Shown: piece after piece, positions 26,661-35,335 of the stretch | Layout: the number at the start of each line of letters is the position of its first letter | Position numbering within the stretch: the stretch's first letter is position 1 | From: UBA5239 sp040391785 | Lineage (GTDB): Bacteria > Verrucomicrobiota > Lentisphaeria > Victivallales > Victivallaceae | Assembly (NCBI GenBank): GCA_040391785.1 | Contig: JBEBXH010000002.1 | Location: forward strand, 62,001 to 126,000 | Length of the DNA stretch: 64,000 nucleotides | Reading direction: 5' to 3' | Position numbers and translations under genes: made by a program | Notes under the pieces: generated by a model | The model's input: only the letters and a program-made list of their open reading frames with translations | What the model was told of the DNA's origin: nothing | Databases searched by the model: none

Positions 26661-28055
26661 CTATTTTCTCCGTATATGGGTTAAAAGTTCGCGAATTTCT
26701 TCCGGGGTCAAGGTGTCGGCCAGTTTTCGGAGCTCGGCGCGCTCTGGAGCTTCCTCTATTGGCTCAATATCGATGACGTTGGTATTTGGCAACTGCAAGG
26801 CGGTTGCATATTTTACCGCCGCCGCATCTGATATTTTCGTGTAGTGTTGCGTCATGGCCGGGTTACTGTGCCCGGCGTTGCGCTGAATGATTGCCGCCGG
26901 GGTTCCAGCTTCGGCGTTATGACTGATATACGAATAGCGTAGGGAATGAAAGCCCACTTCCACCACGACACGGCACCCGATCTTTTGAGTCTTACCCGTT
27001 TTCGGGTCGGTGATGGTCTGAAAACCAGTTCCGGGTCGGTGTACCTGAATACCACAAGATACGAAAAAATTTCGTAAATCCCGCGATATCTGTGGCTCCT
27101 GACCATTGAGATAGCGCGAGGCAAAGGATGGCAGTATATACGCGCCGCGCTCGGCTTCCGGTATTGCCGCCAGCATTTTAAAGAGGAACGGCGGTATTCC
27201 AACTTTTACAATGGCTTGTGCTTTATCTTTTACCGTGTTCGCAGTCTTTCGGGGGATACGTTCAATCACGCCTCGGATTAGGTCAACTTCACGCCATTGT
27301 AAAGTACAGCAATCCCCCAGACGCAACCCAGTAAAATATCCCAATGCAACCAGTAAGCGCATATCTCCGGCGGCGGTGTCGATCAATGCGGCGATTTGTT
27401 TAACGGTTAAAGGTTTTTTGCTGTTATACTGGTGTTCGGCGTGGTCTACATCCTTAAATGGATTGACGGTGGTAATCTTGCCCGCCCCTGCCAGCGTGTT
27501 AAAAAAACAGTTAAAGAAGTGCAAATACTTATTAAACGTTCCAGACGCGCGGCCATGACTGAGCGCCTCCATGAACGCGGCGGCAATTTCCGGTGTCACA
27601 TCTGACAATAACCGGACTTCCGGATGATTTTTTTGAAGCCATCCGACAAAAAGTTCATAATAAGCGCGGTAATTTGCGGCGGTGGCATGGCGCGGTATAG
27701 CATCAATCGGAAAGCGTTTGCAACTGGCGGGGCGCTTCGGACATGACATAAACAGTTGCCAGCCGCTTGCTATAGTCCCTTTACTATTTAACAGGGTAGC
27801 GGCGGCATCGGTGGCGGCCTGTTCTGCATCCCGTAAGTCATTTTTCAGAATTCGGAGTTGTTCGGCCTTGTTTGTTTCGCGAATATGTGCAAGCAGGCGG
27901 TCGGCGGCGGCTCGCGCTTCTTTTTCTTTGGTAATCGGTTTTCCTGCCGGGTCCAGCAGTCGCGTCCGTTTTTCCTTGCCCTCGAATTTGTATCGTATGT
28001 AGTAATACTCATTCGCGCCGCTGGTGTATATTTTCCCGGTTGTTTTTTTTGCCAT
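26661..28055 (-). CDS. Tyrosine recombinase/integrase of the element
   Basis: 464 residues. The N-terminus (GKIYTSGANEYYYIRYKFEGKEKRTRL) is an arm-binding-like domain, the middle (residues about 125-205) a SAM-like core-binding domain, and the C-terminal half the catalytic domain: Arg in YFTGLRLGD near residue 243, the HxxR box HSLRYSY near 370, and GHSNPAMTQHYT with the nucleophile Tyr near 401. It catalyses insertion and excision at the repeats GATGTAAATTC. It sits about 150 bases from attR and is the first gene of the leftward run. Confidence 0.93.
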   Translation of the reverse strand: MAKKTTGKIYTSGANEYYYIRYKFEGKEKRTRLLDPAGKPITKEKEARAAADRLLAHIRETNKAEQLRILKNDLRDAEQAATDAAATLLNSKGTIASGWQLFMSCPKRPASCKRFPIDAIPRHATAANYRAYYELFVGWLQKNHPEVRLLSDVTPEIAAAFMEALSHGRASGTFNKYLHFFNCFFNTLAGAGKITTVNPFKDVDHAEHQYNSKKPLTVKQIAALIDTAAGDMRLLVALGYFTGLRLGDCCTLQWREVDLIRGVIERIPRKTANTVKDKAQAIVKVGIPPFLFKMLAAIPEAERGAYILPSFASRYLNGQEPQISRDLRNFFVSCGIQVHRPGTGFQTITDPKTGKTQKIGCRVVVEVGFHSLRYSYISHNAEAGTPAAIIQRNAGHSNPAMTQHYTKISDAAAVKYATALQLPNTNVIDIEPIEEAPERAELRKLADTLTPEEIRELLTHIRRK

Positions 28056-28159
28056 TTTTTGCCGCGTTTTTTATTTTTGTTGTGCTATATTGCTTTTGAT
28101 GTGTTATATTGTTTTCTATGTTTCTAAAATAGCCGCGAAAAAGGGCATTTCAAGGCCTT

Positions 28160-28180
28160 AAGCGGATGAAAAGCGGATAA
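28160..28180 (+). repeat. Right paired 9-bp repeats, candidate integrase arm sites
   Basis: AAGCGGATG at 28160 and AAGCGGATA at 28171, 11 bases apart, in the same orientation and spacing as the pair at 16907/16918. They lie between the integrase start and attR, about 28 bases from the core. Confidence 0.5.
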
Positions 28181-28203
28181 AAACTGAAAATTAAGCTCAA
28201 TGT

Positions 28204-28218
28204 ATTAGATGTAAATTC
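28204..28218 (+). other. Putative attR core
   Basis: ATTAGATGTAAATTC, matching attL at 14 of 15 positions. Reading on in the helicase phase gives GAT GTA AAT TCA GTT ATC TGA, the probable original end of the SNF2 gene, 18 bases before the SWIM gene. Confidence 0.8.
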
Positions 28219-28238
28219 AGTTATCTGAGGAAAAATGA

Positions 28239-28946
28239 ATGGATTATGATTATGACGATGATTTTCCGCGTTATATAAGCGCGGCCGAGCGCAAAAAGCA
28301 GGCGGAAAAGAAGATCAAGCAACTGCAGAAAAAGGGTGAGGCCCTCGAGCCGGTCACAGTCACCGCCAGGAGTATTGCGAAAACGTTCTGGGGGCAGGCG
28401 TGGAACCGCCATATCGAGTCGTTCCATGATTATGCCAGTCGGTTGCCGCGCGGGCGCAGCTACCTGCGGCAGGGCGCGGTGGTCGATATGAAGATCGCCG
28501 AGGGGAAAATCACCGCTCAGGTGCTCGGCTCCGAGTTGTATCATATCACCATAAAGATCGACCGTCTCGATCCCGAAAAATGGCAGGAAATCCGGAAAGC
28601 GTGCGCCGGCAAAATATCGTCGCTGATCGACCTGATCCAAGGGAAACTCTCGCCGGAAATTATCGCTGTGCTATGTGACCCGGAAAATGGCCTTTTCCCC
28701 GCGCACGATGAAATCAAGCTGATCTGCGACTGCCCGGACTGGGCGGATTTGTGCAAGCACCTGGCGGCGGTTTTGTACGGGGTGGGGGCGCGGTTGGACG
28801 AAAAGCCGGAGCTCTTTTTCCTGCTGCGCGGCGTGGACCAGAAGGAGTTGATGGAGTCCGATTGGACCGGCGAAATACAGGGCGACTCGACGCTGGAAAC
28901 GGAGGATCTCGGCGGCATGTTCGGCATTGAACTCGATAATTTGTAA
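28239..28946 (+). CDS. SWIM zinc-finger protein, partner of the SNF2 helicase
   Basis: 235 residues. The SWIM zinc-binding motif is CDCPDWADLCKH near residues 162-173 (CxC...CxH). Before it are the usual SWIM-protein elements: TFWGQAWNRHIES, SRLPRGRSYLRQGAVVDMKIAEGKITAQVLGSELYHITIKI. Such proteins are commonly encoded beside bacterial SNF2 ATPases and are thought to help DNA or protein binding. Here the SNF2 gene is 11.4 kb away across the inserted element, so the former operon is split and this gene now needs its own or the element's promoter. Confidence 0.9.
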   Translation: MDYDYDDDFPRYISAAERKKQAEKKIKQLQKKGEALEPVTVTARSIAKTFWGQAWNRHIESFHDYASRLPRGRSYLRQGAVVDMKIAEGKITAQVLGSELYHITIKIDRLDPEKWQEIRKACAGKISSLIDLIQGKLSPEIIAVLCDPENGLFPAHDEIKLICDCPDWADLCKHLAAVLYGVGARLDEKPELFFLLRGVDQKELMESDWTGEIQGDSTLETEDLGGMFGIELDNL

Positions 28947-28959
28947 TAAGGGGGCAACG

Positions 28960-30204
28960 ATGAAAATTCAAAACCGGGGGCTGCGCTGGCTATACTGGCT
29001 GGCAATGCTGTTGATGGCGGCGCCGTGTCTGTATTATGGCTGGTTTATCGGCGTCGAAAAACTCGCTCCATGGCTCGGTTCCGATGGCTTCGACACGTTG
29101 ATGCGAAACAACATGATCGACCCGCTGGTCGCCGGCAAATACATCGGGTTGCTATTGGGCGTTACTCTTTGGCTTCAATTGATGATTCTGTGCGGGAAAC
29201 TGATTAAGCTGTTGAAACTTCCGAAAATGCCGGAGCGCGACAAATACGATTTCGTGTCGCCCGCGGATGATGAGAATCTGCCGTTTCGCGAGCGCTGGCG
29301 GCCCTTCCGCTTTGCGATTTCGCTGGCGGCGCTATTTCTGGGGCTGATGACAGCTTATCTGATGGTCGATTACGTGACATATCAGTTGATTGGGCCGCCG
29401 GCGGCTCCGTATCTGCTGGCCGCCGGTGATACCACGCTTACCGTGAAGGGGATTGAGGACGGGCAGTATGTATTCAGCGACGGTCAGCAGGTACCGATGC
29501 GTGATTTTTACGGATTGGGCATACTGAGTTTGTTCCTGTTGCTGGTCTGTCTGACCATGCTGGTGATACCGGTCATTCAGGCGGTTTGCAATGCCGTATT
29601 CGGCGTCGACAAAGAGCCGGATGCCGTCGCTCCGACAGAAGCTCCCACGCCGGAAAAAGCACCGGAAGTCGAAGCGCCGCCACCGCCGCCGGCCCCGGAA
29701 CCGGAGGTCGCCGCGCCACCGGTCGCGAAAAATGAGCCCGATTGGAACGTGGAGGTGAAAAAGGCCTGGGAATTGTTCGTGATGTACGTTTGCAAGGGGC
29801 AGTTTATTTCGTTCAGCATTCGCTGCAAAAAAGCGTTCTTTTATGATTATCTGCGTACGAACCGCCAGCATGAGATTGTGGCGTTCATCAGCAGTACCCG
29901 CAAGACGACGTTGAGCTGCGGCTCGGAATTGCTGTTCTGGGAAATGAATTGCTGGGCGGTGACGGATAAACTGAATATCGAATTGCAGCTTCACCGGTGG
30001 CAGCGGCTGGCCTTTCCCGCGATCCTGATTCTGTCGGCGCTGATCATGATGCTGATGCAGAGTTTCATGCCGTTTCTGGCAGCGATCATAGGGTTGACGG
30101 TGTATTGGGGTTGTACTTACAAAAAGGTCGAGGCGACCCGCGAGAAATACAAGAAATTCTTCAAAATGATTGAAGATGAATGCCGGAAAACGCACGCCGA
30201 TTGA
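28960..30204 (+). CDS. Membrane protein of unknown function with proline-rich linker
   Basis: About 414 residues from ATG 28960, preceded by AAGGGGG; an earlier in-frame ATG at 28927 lies inside the SWIM gene and lacks a ribosome site. Hydrophobic helices are near residues 8-30, 45-70, 110-132, 180-205 and 365-395. A low-complexity Pro/Glu/Ala linker (PTPEKAPEVEAPPPPPAPEP) separates the two membrane regions and is followed by a soluble domain (WNVEVKKAWELFVMYVCKGQFISFSIRCKKAFFYDYLRTNRQ). No family recognised. Co-transcription with the SWIM gene (13-base gap) recalls the membrane proteins upstream of the helicase. Confidence 0.65.
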   Translation: MKIQNRGLRWLYWLAMLLMAAPCLYYGWFIGVEKLAPWLGSDGFDTLMRNNMIDPLVAGKYIGLLLGVTLWLQLMILCGKLIKLLKLPKMPERDKYDFVSPADDENLPFRERWRPFRFAISLAALFLGLMTAYLMVDYVTYQLIGPPAAPYLLAAGDTTLTVKGIEDGQYVFSDGQQVPMRDFYGLGILSLFLLLVCLTMLVIPVIQAVCNAVFGVDKEPDAVAPTEAPTPEKAPEVEAPPPPPAPEPEVAAPPVAKNEPDWNVEVKKAWELFVMYVCKGQFISFSIRCKKAFFYDYLRTNRQHEIVAFISSTRKTTLSCGSELLFWEMNCWAVTDKLNIELQLHRWQRLAFPAILILSALIMMLMQSFMPFLAAIIGLTVYWGCTYKKVEATREKYKKFFKMIEDECRKTHAD

Positions 30205-30260
30205 ATTAATTCTCAAGTGGTGCTAAATTATAGAATTGCAACCCAATGGAGAAATTGAAG

Positions 30261-31169
30261 ATGAAATTGCACTATGGCCTGTTATTGGCTTTTTGTATCA
30301 TCGGCGGAGTGTCGGCGTTCGACAGCTTCGACGAGGCGTTTGCTGCCGGAATCCAGGCGCAGAAAGAGGGGCGGCTCGATCAGGCGGTGATCTATTTCAA
30401 GCAGGCGGAAGACCGCGCGAAAACGCCGGATGAAAAGTACAAGGTTTTGATCACCCGCGCCAACCATTACCGCGCCGAAAAAGAGTGGGTCGAGGCCGAG
30501 AGGACGCTGGAGAAAATCATCAAGGCCGAAGGCATGGACCCGGTGCTGGTGGCGACTGCGCGGATCCATCAGGTCCACAACATCCGTTTTCAGGGAAAAC
30601 TTCCCGAAGCGGCAGCGGCGTATATCGCGCTGGGCGAACAGGCCGACCTGCCGCCCGGCATCCGTGCCAATGCGCTGCTTGACGCCGGAGTACTGTTGCG
30701 CAGCATGAACAAGCTGGACGAGGCGCTCGCGGCCCTGCGGAAGGTCGAATCCATTCCCGAAGCGCCGGTGAACTTCGTGGCCGATGCCGGGGTGGCGGCT
30801 TCCGCCATCCTGATCGACCAGAAAAAGTATGGCGAGGCCGGAAAGACCGCCGAAAAGGTTCTGTCCATGAAGGGCGTGCCGGTTTACGCGGCGGCCGCCG
30901 CGATATTCAACCGCGGGCGGCTGTATTTCGAGCAGCAGCGCTATCCGGAATCCATTGCGGCTTACCGACAGGTTTATGAGTTGAAAGGCGCCTCACAGCA
31001 TCAGTTGCGGATGGCCGATCTTTATATTGCCGACAATTATTTCGCGCAGAAAGACTGGAAGCAGGCCGGCGAATTTTATGAAAAGGCCGCCCGGAGTTCG
31101 TTTGACTGGTGCGTCCGCAAGGCGACGGCCCAACTCGAAAAGATCAAGGCAATGAAGGATGCCGAATAA
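30261..31169 (+). CDS. Secreted TPR-repeat protein
   Basis: About 302 residues. Starting at ATG 30261 (GGAGA upstream) gives a clean signal peptide, MKLHYGLLLAFCIIGGVSAF, with likely cleavage after VSA. The rest is tandem TPR-like helical pairs: AFAAGIQAQKEGRLDQAVIYFKQAE, RAEKEWVEAERTLEKII, DAGVLLRSMNKLDEALAALRKVE, IFNRGRLYFEQQRYPESIAAYRQVYEL. It probably acts as a periplasmic scaffold. It sits 3 bases before the secreted phosphohydrolase gene, suggesting joint expression. Confidence 0.8.
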   Translation: MKLHYGLLLAFCIIGGVSAFDSFDEAFAAGIQAQKEGRLDQAVIYFKQAEDRAKTPDEKYKVLITRANHYRAEKEWVEAERTLEKIIKAEGMDPVLVATARIHQVHNIRFQGKLPEAAAAYIALGEQADLPPGIRANALLDAGVLLRSMNKLDEALAALRKVESIPEAPVNFVADAGVAASAILIDQKKYGEAGKTAEKVLSMKGVPVYAAAAAIFNRGRLYFEQQRYPESIAAYRQVYELKGASQHQLRMADLYIADNYFAQKDWKQAGEFYEKAARSSFDWCVRKATAQLEKIKAMKDAE

Positions 31170-31172
31170 ATC

Positions 31173-32642
31173 ATGAGAAGATTTCCGTTTGTTCTGTTGG
31201 CGCTGTTTTTCGCGGTATTGTTGCCGGCGGAGAGTGTCGAATTGAAGATCTATTTCACTTCCGACACGCATGCGCATTTTGAGACGCGGGACGGCGGCTG
31301 GCTCAAGCTGGCGCCACTGATCAAAAAGGAGTGCGCCGACCGTTCCGACATGCTGCTGATTGACTGCGGCGACACGCTGCAGGGGACGATCGAGGGGGCG
31401 TACGACAAAGGCGCGGCGGTGATCCGGACGATGAATCACCTGAAATACGACGCCTGGGTGATCGGCAATCACGATATCGAATTTGAGTTTCCGGCCCTGC
31501 GGCAGCGCGCGAAGGAGTTCGACGGCGCAGTGCTTGGCGGCAACCTGATTTTTCCCGGCGGCAAAAAAGAGCTGGCCTCGTGGCGGCTGTTCGAAAAAGC
31601 CGGGGTGAAAATCGCGGTGATCGGCATGACGCTGCCGAATATGCACGACGACGTCCGCTTCGAACCGGAAATCCGCGCCAGTTCGCAGAATATCACCGAT
31701 GCGCTATATGAGATCATGCCCGAAATCCGCCGGTTTGAGCCCGGTCTGATCGTGCTGGCCATGCACGCGCCGCAGCGCTCGGCCGGATTTTCGGTGTTTG
31801 ATGTGATCCGGGATTTCCCGGAGATCAATCTGGTGATCGGGGCGCATTCGCACAAATCCGTGCCCGGCGAAAAGATGGGGTCGGCCTGGTATGTTCAGAC
31901 CGGGGCTCACGCCCGGGAACTCGGCAAGGTGACGATTTTTTATGACAGGGAGGCGAAGCGGCCGGTAAGGATTTTGTCGTCGCTGCTGAAGGTTTCGATC
32001 ATGGCCGAGCCGGATGAGGAATTGAGCACGATATTGAACGATTATCTGAAGCAAACCGGCGAGTTCAAACATAAAATTGTCGGCAAGGCGGAAGCCCCGA
32101 TTGCCGGACCCGAAAAACACAATGCCGTCAATGCCCCGGTTGGGCAGCTGATGGCTCAGGCAATGTGCCGGAGCACCGGCGCGGACCTGGCGCTGCTGAG
32201 CGTGAATACGCAGGCCGGGCTGGAGCAGGATATCACCGAGAACGATCTCTTTAATATCATGCCGTATGAGAACACGGTGGCGGTCATTCCGGTGACGGTG
32301 GCCGATTTGAAGATTATTCTCAATGAGCAGCTGGCGAACAACCGCGATTATTATGCGTCGATTTTTTACGGCCTCAAAGTCCCGTACGATACGAAGAAAA
32401 AGCAGGTCGCGGGCATCTACGACGAGACCATGAAACTGGTGCCGGACGACAAGGTTTTCAAGCTCGCCGTGGCCAATTACCTGCTGATTTCCAACCGTTT
32501 CGGCAAGCTGCAGGCGATCGCGAAGCAAAACCGCGTGAGCGACCGCGCCGCCGACCCGCTGCTGCGGGATTGCGTCCGGGATTATGTCCGGGCGAATTCC
32601 CCGCTCGAGCCGCCTCGCGAAGAATGGCTGATTAAGAAATAA
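31173..32642 (+). CDS. Secreted 5'-nucleotidase/UshA-family metallophosphatase
   Basis: 489 residues with an N-terminal signal peptide (RFPFVLLALFFAVLLPA). The two-metal phosphoesterase core shows SDTHAHF, IDCGDTLQG, IGNHDIEF, LAMHAPQ and GAHSHKS in order, and the C-terminal half is the 5'-nucleotidase substrate domain (NAPVGQLMAQAMCRSTGADLALLSVN, NIMPYENTVAVIPVT). It likely hydrolyses nucleotides or sugar nucleotides in the periplasm. The motifs are slightly off the UshA consensus (HD in place of HE after GN; a single MH), so exact substrate is uncertain. It overlaps the convergent PHP gene by 11 bases. Confidence 0.88.
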   Translation: MRRFPFVLLALFFAVLLPAESVELKIYFTSDTHAHFETRDGGWLKLAPLIKKECADRSDMLLIDCGDTLQGTIEGAYDKGAAVIRTMNHLKYDAWVIGNHDIEFEFPALRQRAKEFDGAVLGGNLIFPGGKKELASWRLFEKAGVKIAVIGMTLPNMHDDVRFEPEIRASSQNITDALYEIMPEIRRFEPGLIVLAMHAPQRSAGFSVFDVIRDFPEINLVIGAHSHKSVPGEKMGSAWYVQTGAHARELGKVTIFYDREAKRPVRILSSLLKVSIMAEPDEELSTILNDYLKQTGEFKHKIVGKAEAPIAGPEKHNAVNAPVGQLMAQAMCRSTGADLALLSVNTQAGLEQDITENDLFNIMPYENTVAVIPVTVADLKIILNEQLANNRDYYASIFYGLKVPYDTKKKQVAGIYDETMKLVPDDKVFKLAVANYLLISNRFGKLQAIAKQNRVSDRAADPLLRDCVRDYVRANSPLEPPREEWLIKK

Positions 32643-33498
32643 TCAGCGGATTGCTCCAGGCGTAATTGCCGTTTTTGTCCTTGATCTGCAGCCGGATGTA
32701 ATTGCCTTTCGGCCAGCGTGAAATATCGGCTTCAAGCGTGGTGAATTCGCCCTCGATACGTCCGCAGCCGCTGCTTTTGTTGGTCAATAGAATGGCTTCG
32801 GCACAGGTGGAAAATTCTGCTTTGAAAATGCCGTTTTCAATGGCGAGGCGGGTGATTTCCGGGCCGGTCGAGGCGTAGTAGCGGCCCTCGTGCAGGGCTT
32901 CCATAATGGCAGCGGCGGTGCACTCTTCGGCGGCGATCATGGTCCAGCCTTTTTTGAAGTGCTCCTCGTGGTGGATATCGTCCACCGCAATGGCGTTGTA
33001 GAGCATGCCGGAGTCCAGGATTTCGTCCCAGAGCTGCATGTTGAGTTCTTTGCCGATCCGGCGGGTGGAGGCGTTGTAAACCTCGAGCCCGGCGAAGCCT
33101 TTCAGGCTCATGACTTCCGCTGCGGTCAGGCCGCACCAGTACGGGTGGGCGGCGAAACAGATCGCGCCCGTCGCAATGGCCCGGTCGAGCATCGCCTGCG
33201 GCGCTTCCTGTTCGTCATAGCCGAAATTCTCGGGCACGCCGACGGCCAGCAGGTGCCACGGAATGCCGCGCGGTCCCGGAGGATGCATCTCGATGCCGGA
33301 GAGCAGCAGCATACCGCATCCATCAAGCACCGACACGGCGTTGGTCCGGCGGTGATCGGTCAGGGCCAGCACGTTGTAACCGGCATTGCGGTAGAGGTTA
33401 ATGGTTTCTTCCGGGGTGAATTTGCTGTCGGAATTGGTGGTGTGGGTGTGCAGATTCGCCTTCCACACGGGCAGGGTTCGGCCATAAAAATCAATCAT
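32632..33498 (-). CDS. PHP-domain phosphoesterase
   Basis: About 288 residues. The PHP metal ligands appear in order: NLHTHTTNSDS, LTDHRRTN, the Glu in SGIEMHPP, AAHPYWCG, and a late DDIHHEEH. The last 90 residues have the Ig-like tail often found after such domains (EGRYYASTGPEITRLAIENG, GNYAWSNPLIIS). It hydrolyses a phosphoester of unknown identity in the cytoplasm. ATG 33498 is preferred since GGAGG lies 5 bases ahead; an ATG four codons earlier lacks a site. It follows the XRE-cupin regulator gene by 15 bases and is probably its operon partner. Confidence 0.85.
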   Translation of the reverse strand: MIDFYGRTLPVWKANLHTHTTNSDSKFTPEETINLYRNAGYNVLALTDHRRTNAVSVLDGCGMLLLSGIEMHPPGPRGIPWHLLAVGVPENFGYDEQEAPQAMLDRAIATGAICFAAHPYWCGLTAAEVMSLKGFAGLEVYNASTRRIGKELNMQLWDEILDSGMLYNAIAVDDIHHEEHFKKGWTMIAAEECTAAAIMEALHEGRYYASTGPEITRLAIENGIFKAEFSTCAEAILLTNKSSGCGRIEGEFTTLEADISRWPKGNYIRLQIKDKNGNYAWSNPLIIS

Positions 33499-33513
33499 GT
33501 TGTCCTCCATGAG

Positions 33514-34089
33514 TTAACTGTGGTTTTCGCGCAGGAAATAACACGCCAGCAGCGTGACCGGTGATTTGTGCGGATTGACCGGCGCATGCGGCAGCGCCCC
33601 GTCGAAAAACAGCGTATCACCGGCCTGTAGTTGAACCCGGTCCTCGCCGAGCCGGTATTCCATTTTGCCGCTCAAAATATAGAGCATTTCGTCGCCTTCG
33701 CCGCTGACCGGTTCGCGCTTGACGCCGGGCTGGACCGTTACCAGCAACACCTGCAGATTGACCGCATTCAAGGCGGTTTCCAGGATGACGGAGTAGCTCA
33801 TGCCGTCACTTTCTTCGCGTTCAACCGGTTTTTGATCGCTATGACGAATTAATAACCATTTGGGCTTATGAGCAAAGCTCATGCCGGCGAAGAGTTCTGC
33901 CAGGTCCACCTGCAGCGCGGTGGCGATGCTCATCAGGACCGGCAGCGACGGCACGGTACGGAAATTTTCGATTTTGGAAAGCAGCCCGGCGGTGAGCCCG
34001 GTCCGGTCCGCCAATTCCTGCAAAGTGAATTTTTCCTGTTTGCGGATTTCCTTGATCCTGCCGCCCAGTGAAATGAGTTGTTCGCGCAT
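33514..34089 (-). CDS. XRE-family regulator with C-terminal cupin sensor
   Basis: 191 residues. N-terminal helix-turn-helix: IKEIRKQEKFTLQELADRTGLTAGLLSKIENFRTVPSLPVLMSIATALQVDL. C-terminal cupin barrel: TVQPGVKREPVSGEGDEMLYILSGKMEYRLGEDRVQLQAGDTLFFDGALPHAPVN. This class senses a small metabolite or metal through the cupin and represses neighbouring transport or catabolic genes. It is divergent from an EamA transporter gene across a 100-base AT-rich gap and upstream of the PHP gene, so it may control both. Confidence 0.92.
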   Translation of the reverse strand: MREQLISLGGRIKEIRKQEKFTLQELADRTGLTAGLLSKIENFRTVPSLPVLMSIATALQVDLAELFAGMSFAHKPKWLLIRHSDQKPVEREESDGMSYSVILETALNAVNLQVLLVTVQPGVKREPVSGEGDEMLYILSGKMEYRLGEDRVQLQAGDTLFFDGALPHAPVNPHKSPVTLLACYFLRENHS

Positions 34090-34189
34090 TTTGGGATTTT
34101 TCTCCGATTTTTACTTTACATAATAAAATATTGACTTATATTAAAAAATCAAGAGATAATTTGACTAATATTCAAAAAAAGGTGTAATA

Positions 34190-35023
34190 ATGGCGATATT
34201 TTTTGCTTTTTGTTGTCTGGCATTCGCGGCGGTGAATGATTTTGTGTTCAAACTGTTTGCCCGGAAAAGCCGTTCGCGGGGCATGTTTGTGGCGCTGATC
34301 GGCATCGTCTGGCTATTGCTGCTGTGCTGGATGCCGTGGAGCGAGGAAAGCAGCGTGGGGGCGACGATTCTGTGGGGCGCGGTGTCCGGATTTTTTTCGG
34401 TGACGGCCAATCTGTTGCTGATCGAGGCCATGGGACACGAGAGCGCCGGGGTTTGCTCGACCATTTACCGGTTGAACCTGGTGTTGGTGGTAGCCGGAGC
34501 GGTGCTGTTCCTGGGGGAAACGCTGGCGCTGATTCAGGTGATCGGGATCCTCTTCGCAGTGCTGGCGATTCTGGCATTTTTTCCGATGGGGCAGAATATC
34601 CATGTGCGGACAATCGGGTTTTATATGGTCGTGGCGGCGGCGGTGCTCCGGGCAGGGATGGGCCTGACGTACCGTTACGGATTCCTGCACGGCGCCGACC
34701 GCAACGGCGTAGTGATCATCAACAGTATTTTCTGGATTATCGGCGGTATCGTGTACGCGTTGTGGCGCGAAAAAGGATTCACGCGCCCCGATCGCAAAAT
34801 GCTCATTTACTCGGCGCTCTCGGGCTTGTTCGTGACCGGAATTGTGATATTCATGGCGTTGTCGCTGCAATACGGAGAGGCCAGCGTGGTCCTGCCGATC
34901 GCACAGATGAGTTTTCTCGGCACCTTTGGCCTGAGCATCTGTTTCCTGAAAGAAAAATTCACCAAACGAAATCTGGTCGCAGTGGTCTGCGGCGTAATCG
35001 CAGTGGTTCTGCTGACGATCTGA
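34190..35023 (+). CDS. EamA/DMT-family transporter
   Basis: 277 residues with ten hydrophobic helices in two similar halves, the drug/metabolite transporter layout. The first half ends with the typical SAGVCSTIYRLNLVLVVAGAVLFLGETLALIQVIGILFAVLAIL, the second with GEASVVLPIAQMSFLGTFGLSICFLKEKFTKRN. Substrate unknown. GTGTAATA precedes the ATG without a strong ribosome site. Divergence from the XRE-cupin gene suggests that regulator controls it. Its stop is followed by a short copy of the dispersed repeat (35026-35050). Confidence 0.85.
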   Translation: MAIFFAFCCLAFAAVNDFVFKLFARKSRSRGMFVALIGIVWLLLLCWMPWSEESSVGATILWGAVSGFFSVTANLLLIEAMGHESAGVCSTIYRLNLVLVVAGAVLFLGETLALIQVIGILFAVLAILAFFPMGQNIHVRTIGFYMVVAAAVLRAGMGLTYRYGFLHGADRNGVVIINSIFWIIGGIVYALWREKGFTRPDRKMLIYSALSGLFVTGIVIFMALSLQYGEASVVLPIAQMSFLGTFGLSICFLKEKFTKRNLVAVVCGVIAVVLLTI

Positions 35024-35287
35024 GCAAACGAGAGGCTGACGCCTCACTCGGGTTGTGGCTTATTTTTTTTAAATCAATAATACATAACATGCTTATAATT
35101 AGCAAATTAAGCTATTGTTGTTCATTGTAATTGATTAAAATTGGGTTATCCATGATTACTATTGTTTTGAACTTAGCCGTTATTGTTATTTTGGTTGATA
35201 AGCAAACATATGCAAACAGGGTTTTTGGCTGGAATTTGATTTGGCTGATAAGTCATCAGAGAAGAAAACTTAGCTGATTTTCGGGAA
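35024..35287. other. AT-rich boundary between EamA gene and second island
   Basis: About 260 bases with no gene. It opens with AAACGAGAGGCTG (35026-35038), the terminal sequence of the dispersed repeat, then turns very AT-rich. TTTGGTTGATAAG (35190) and TTTGGCTGATAAG (35240) form a loose direct repeat 50 bases apart that could be recombinase or regulator sites. No attachment repeat shared with the far side of the island was found. Confidence 0.4.
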
Positions 35288-35317
35288 GTCGAGAACAGTC
35301 ATGCAACTGTTCTCGAC
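35288..35317. repeat. 30-bp near-perfect palindrome upstream of the integrase
   Basis: Perfect 12-base arms GTCGAGAACAGT and ACTGTTCTCGAC around the 6-base spacer CATGCA. It lies about 80 bases before the integrase ribosome site. It could be an operator, a recombinase core or a hairpin terminator (no T run). Confidence 0.75.
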
Positions 35318-35335
35318 GGAGAAGGGATTTCTTTT

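Larger units (their letters stand above)
16766..28218. mobile_element. Integrated element of about 11.45 kb with phage-like genes (satellite or degraded prophage)
   Basis: Bounded by direct repeats GATGTAAATTC at 16766-16776 and 28208-28218. A tyrosine integrase lies next to the right repeat and every confident gene runs leftward. Removing one repeat and the DNA between restores the helicase reading frame (DVNSVI-stop) and puts the SWIM zinc-finger gene 18 bases downstream, the usual arrangement of those two genes. Gene content is integrase, regulator, Xis-like proteins, a tail-tube/chaperone/tape-measure-like module, and replication genes with a DnaB-type helicase. I could not find terminase, portal, capsid, protease or lysis genes. 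This suggests a phage satellite or plasmid-like element, or a prophage that lost its head genes. Confidence 0.85.
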
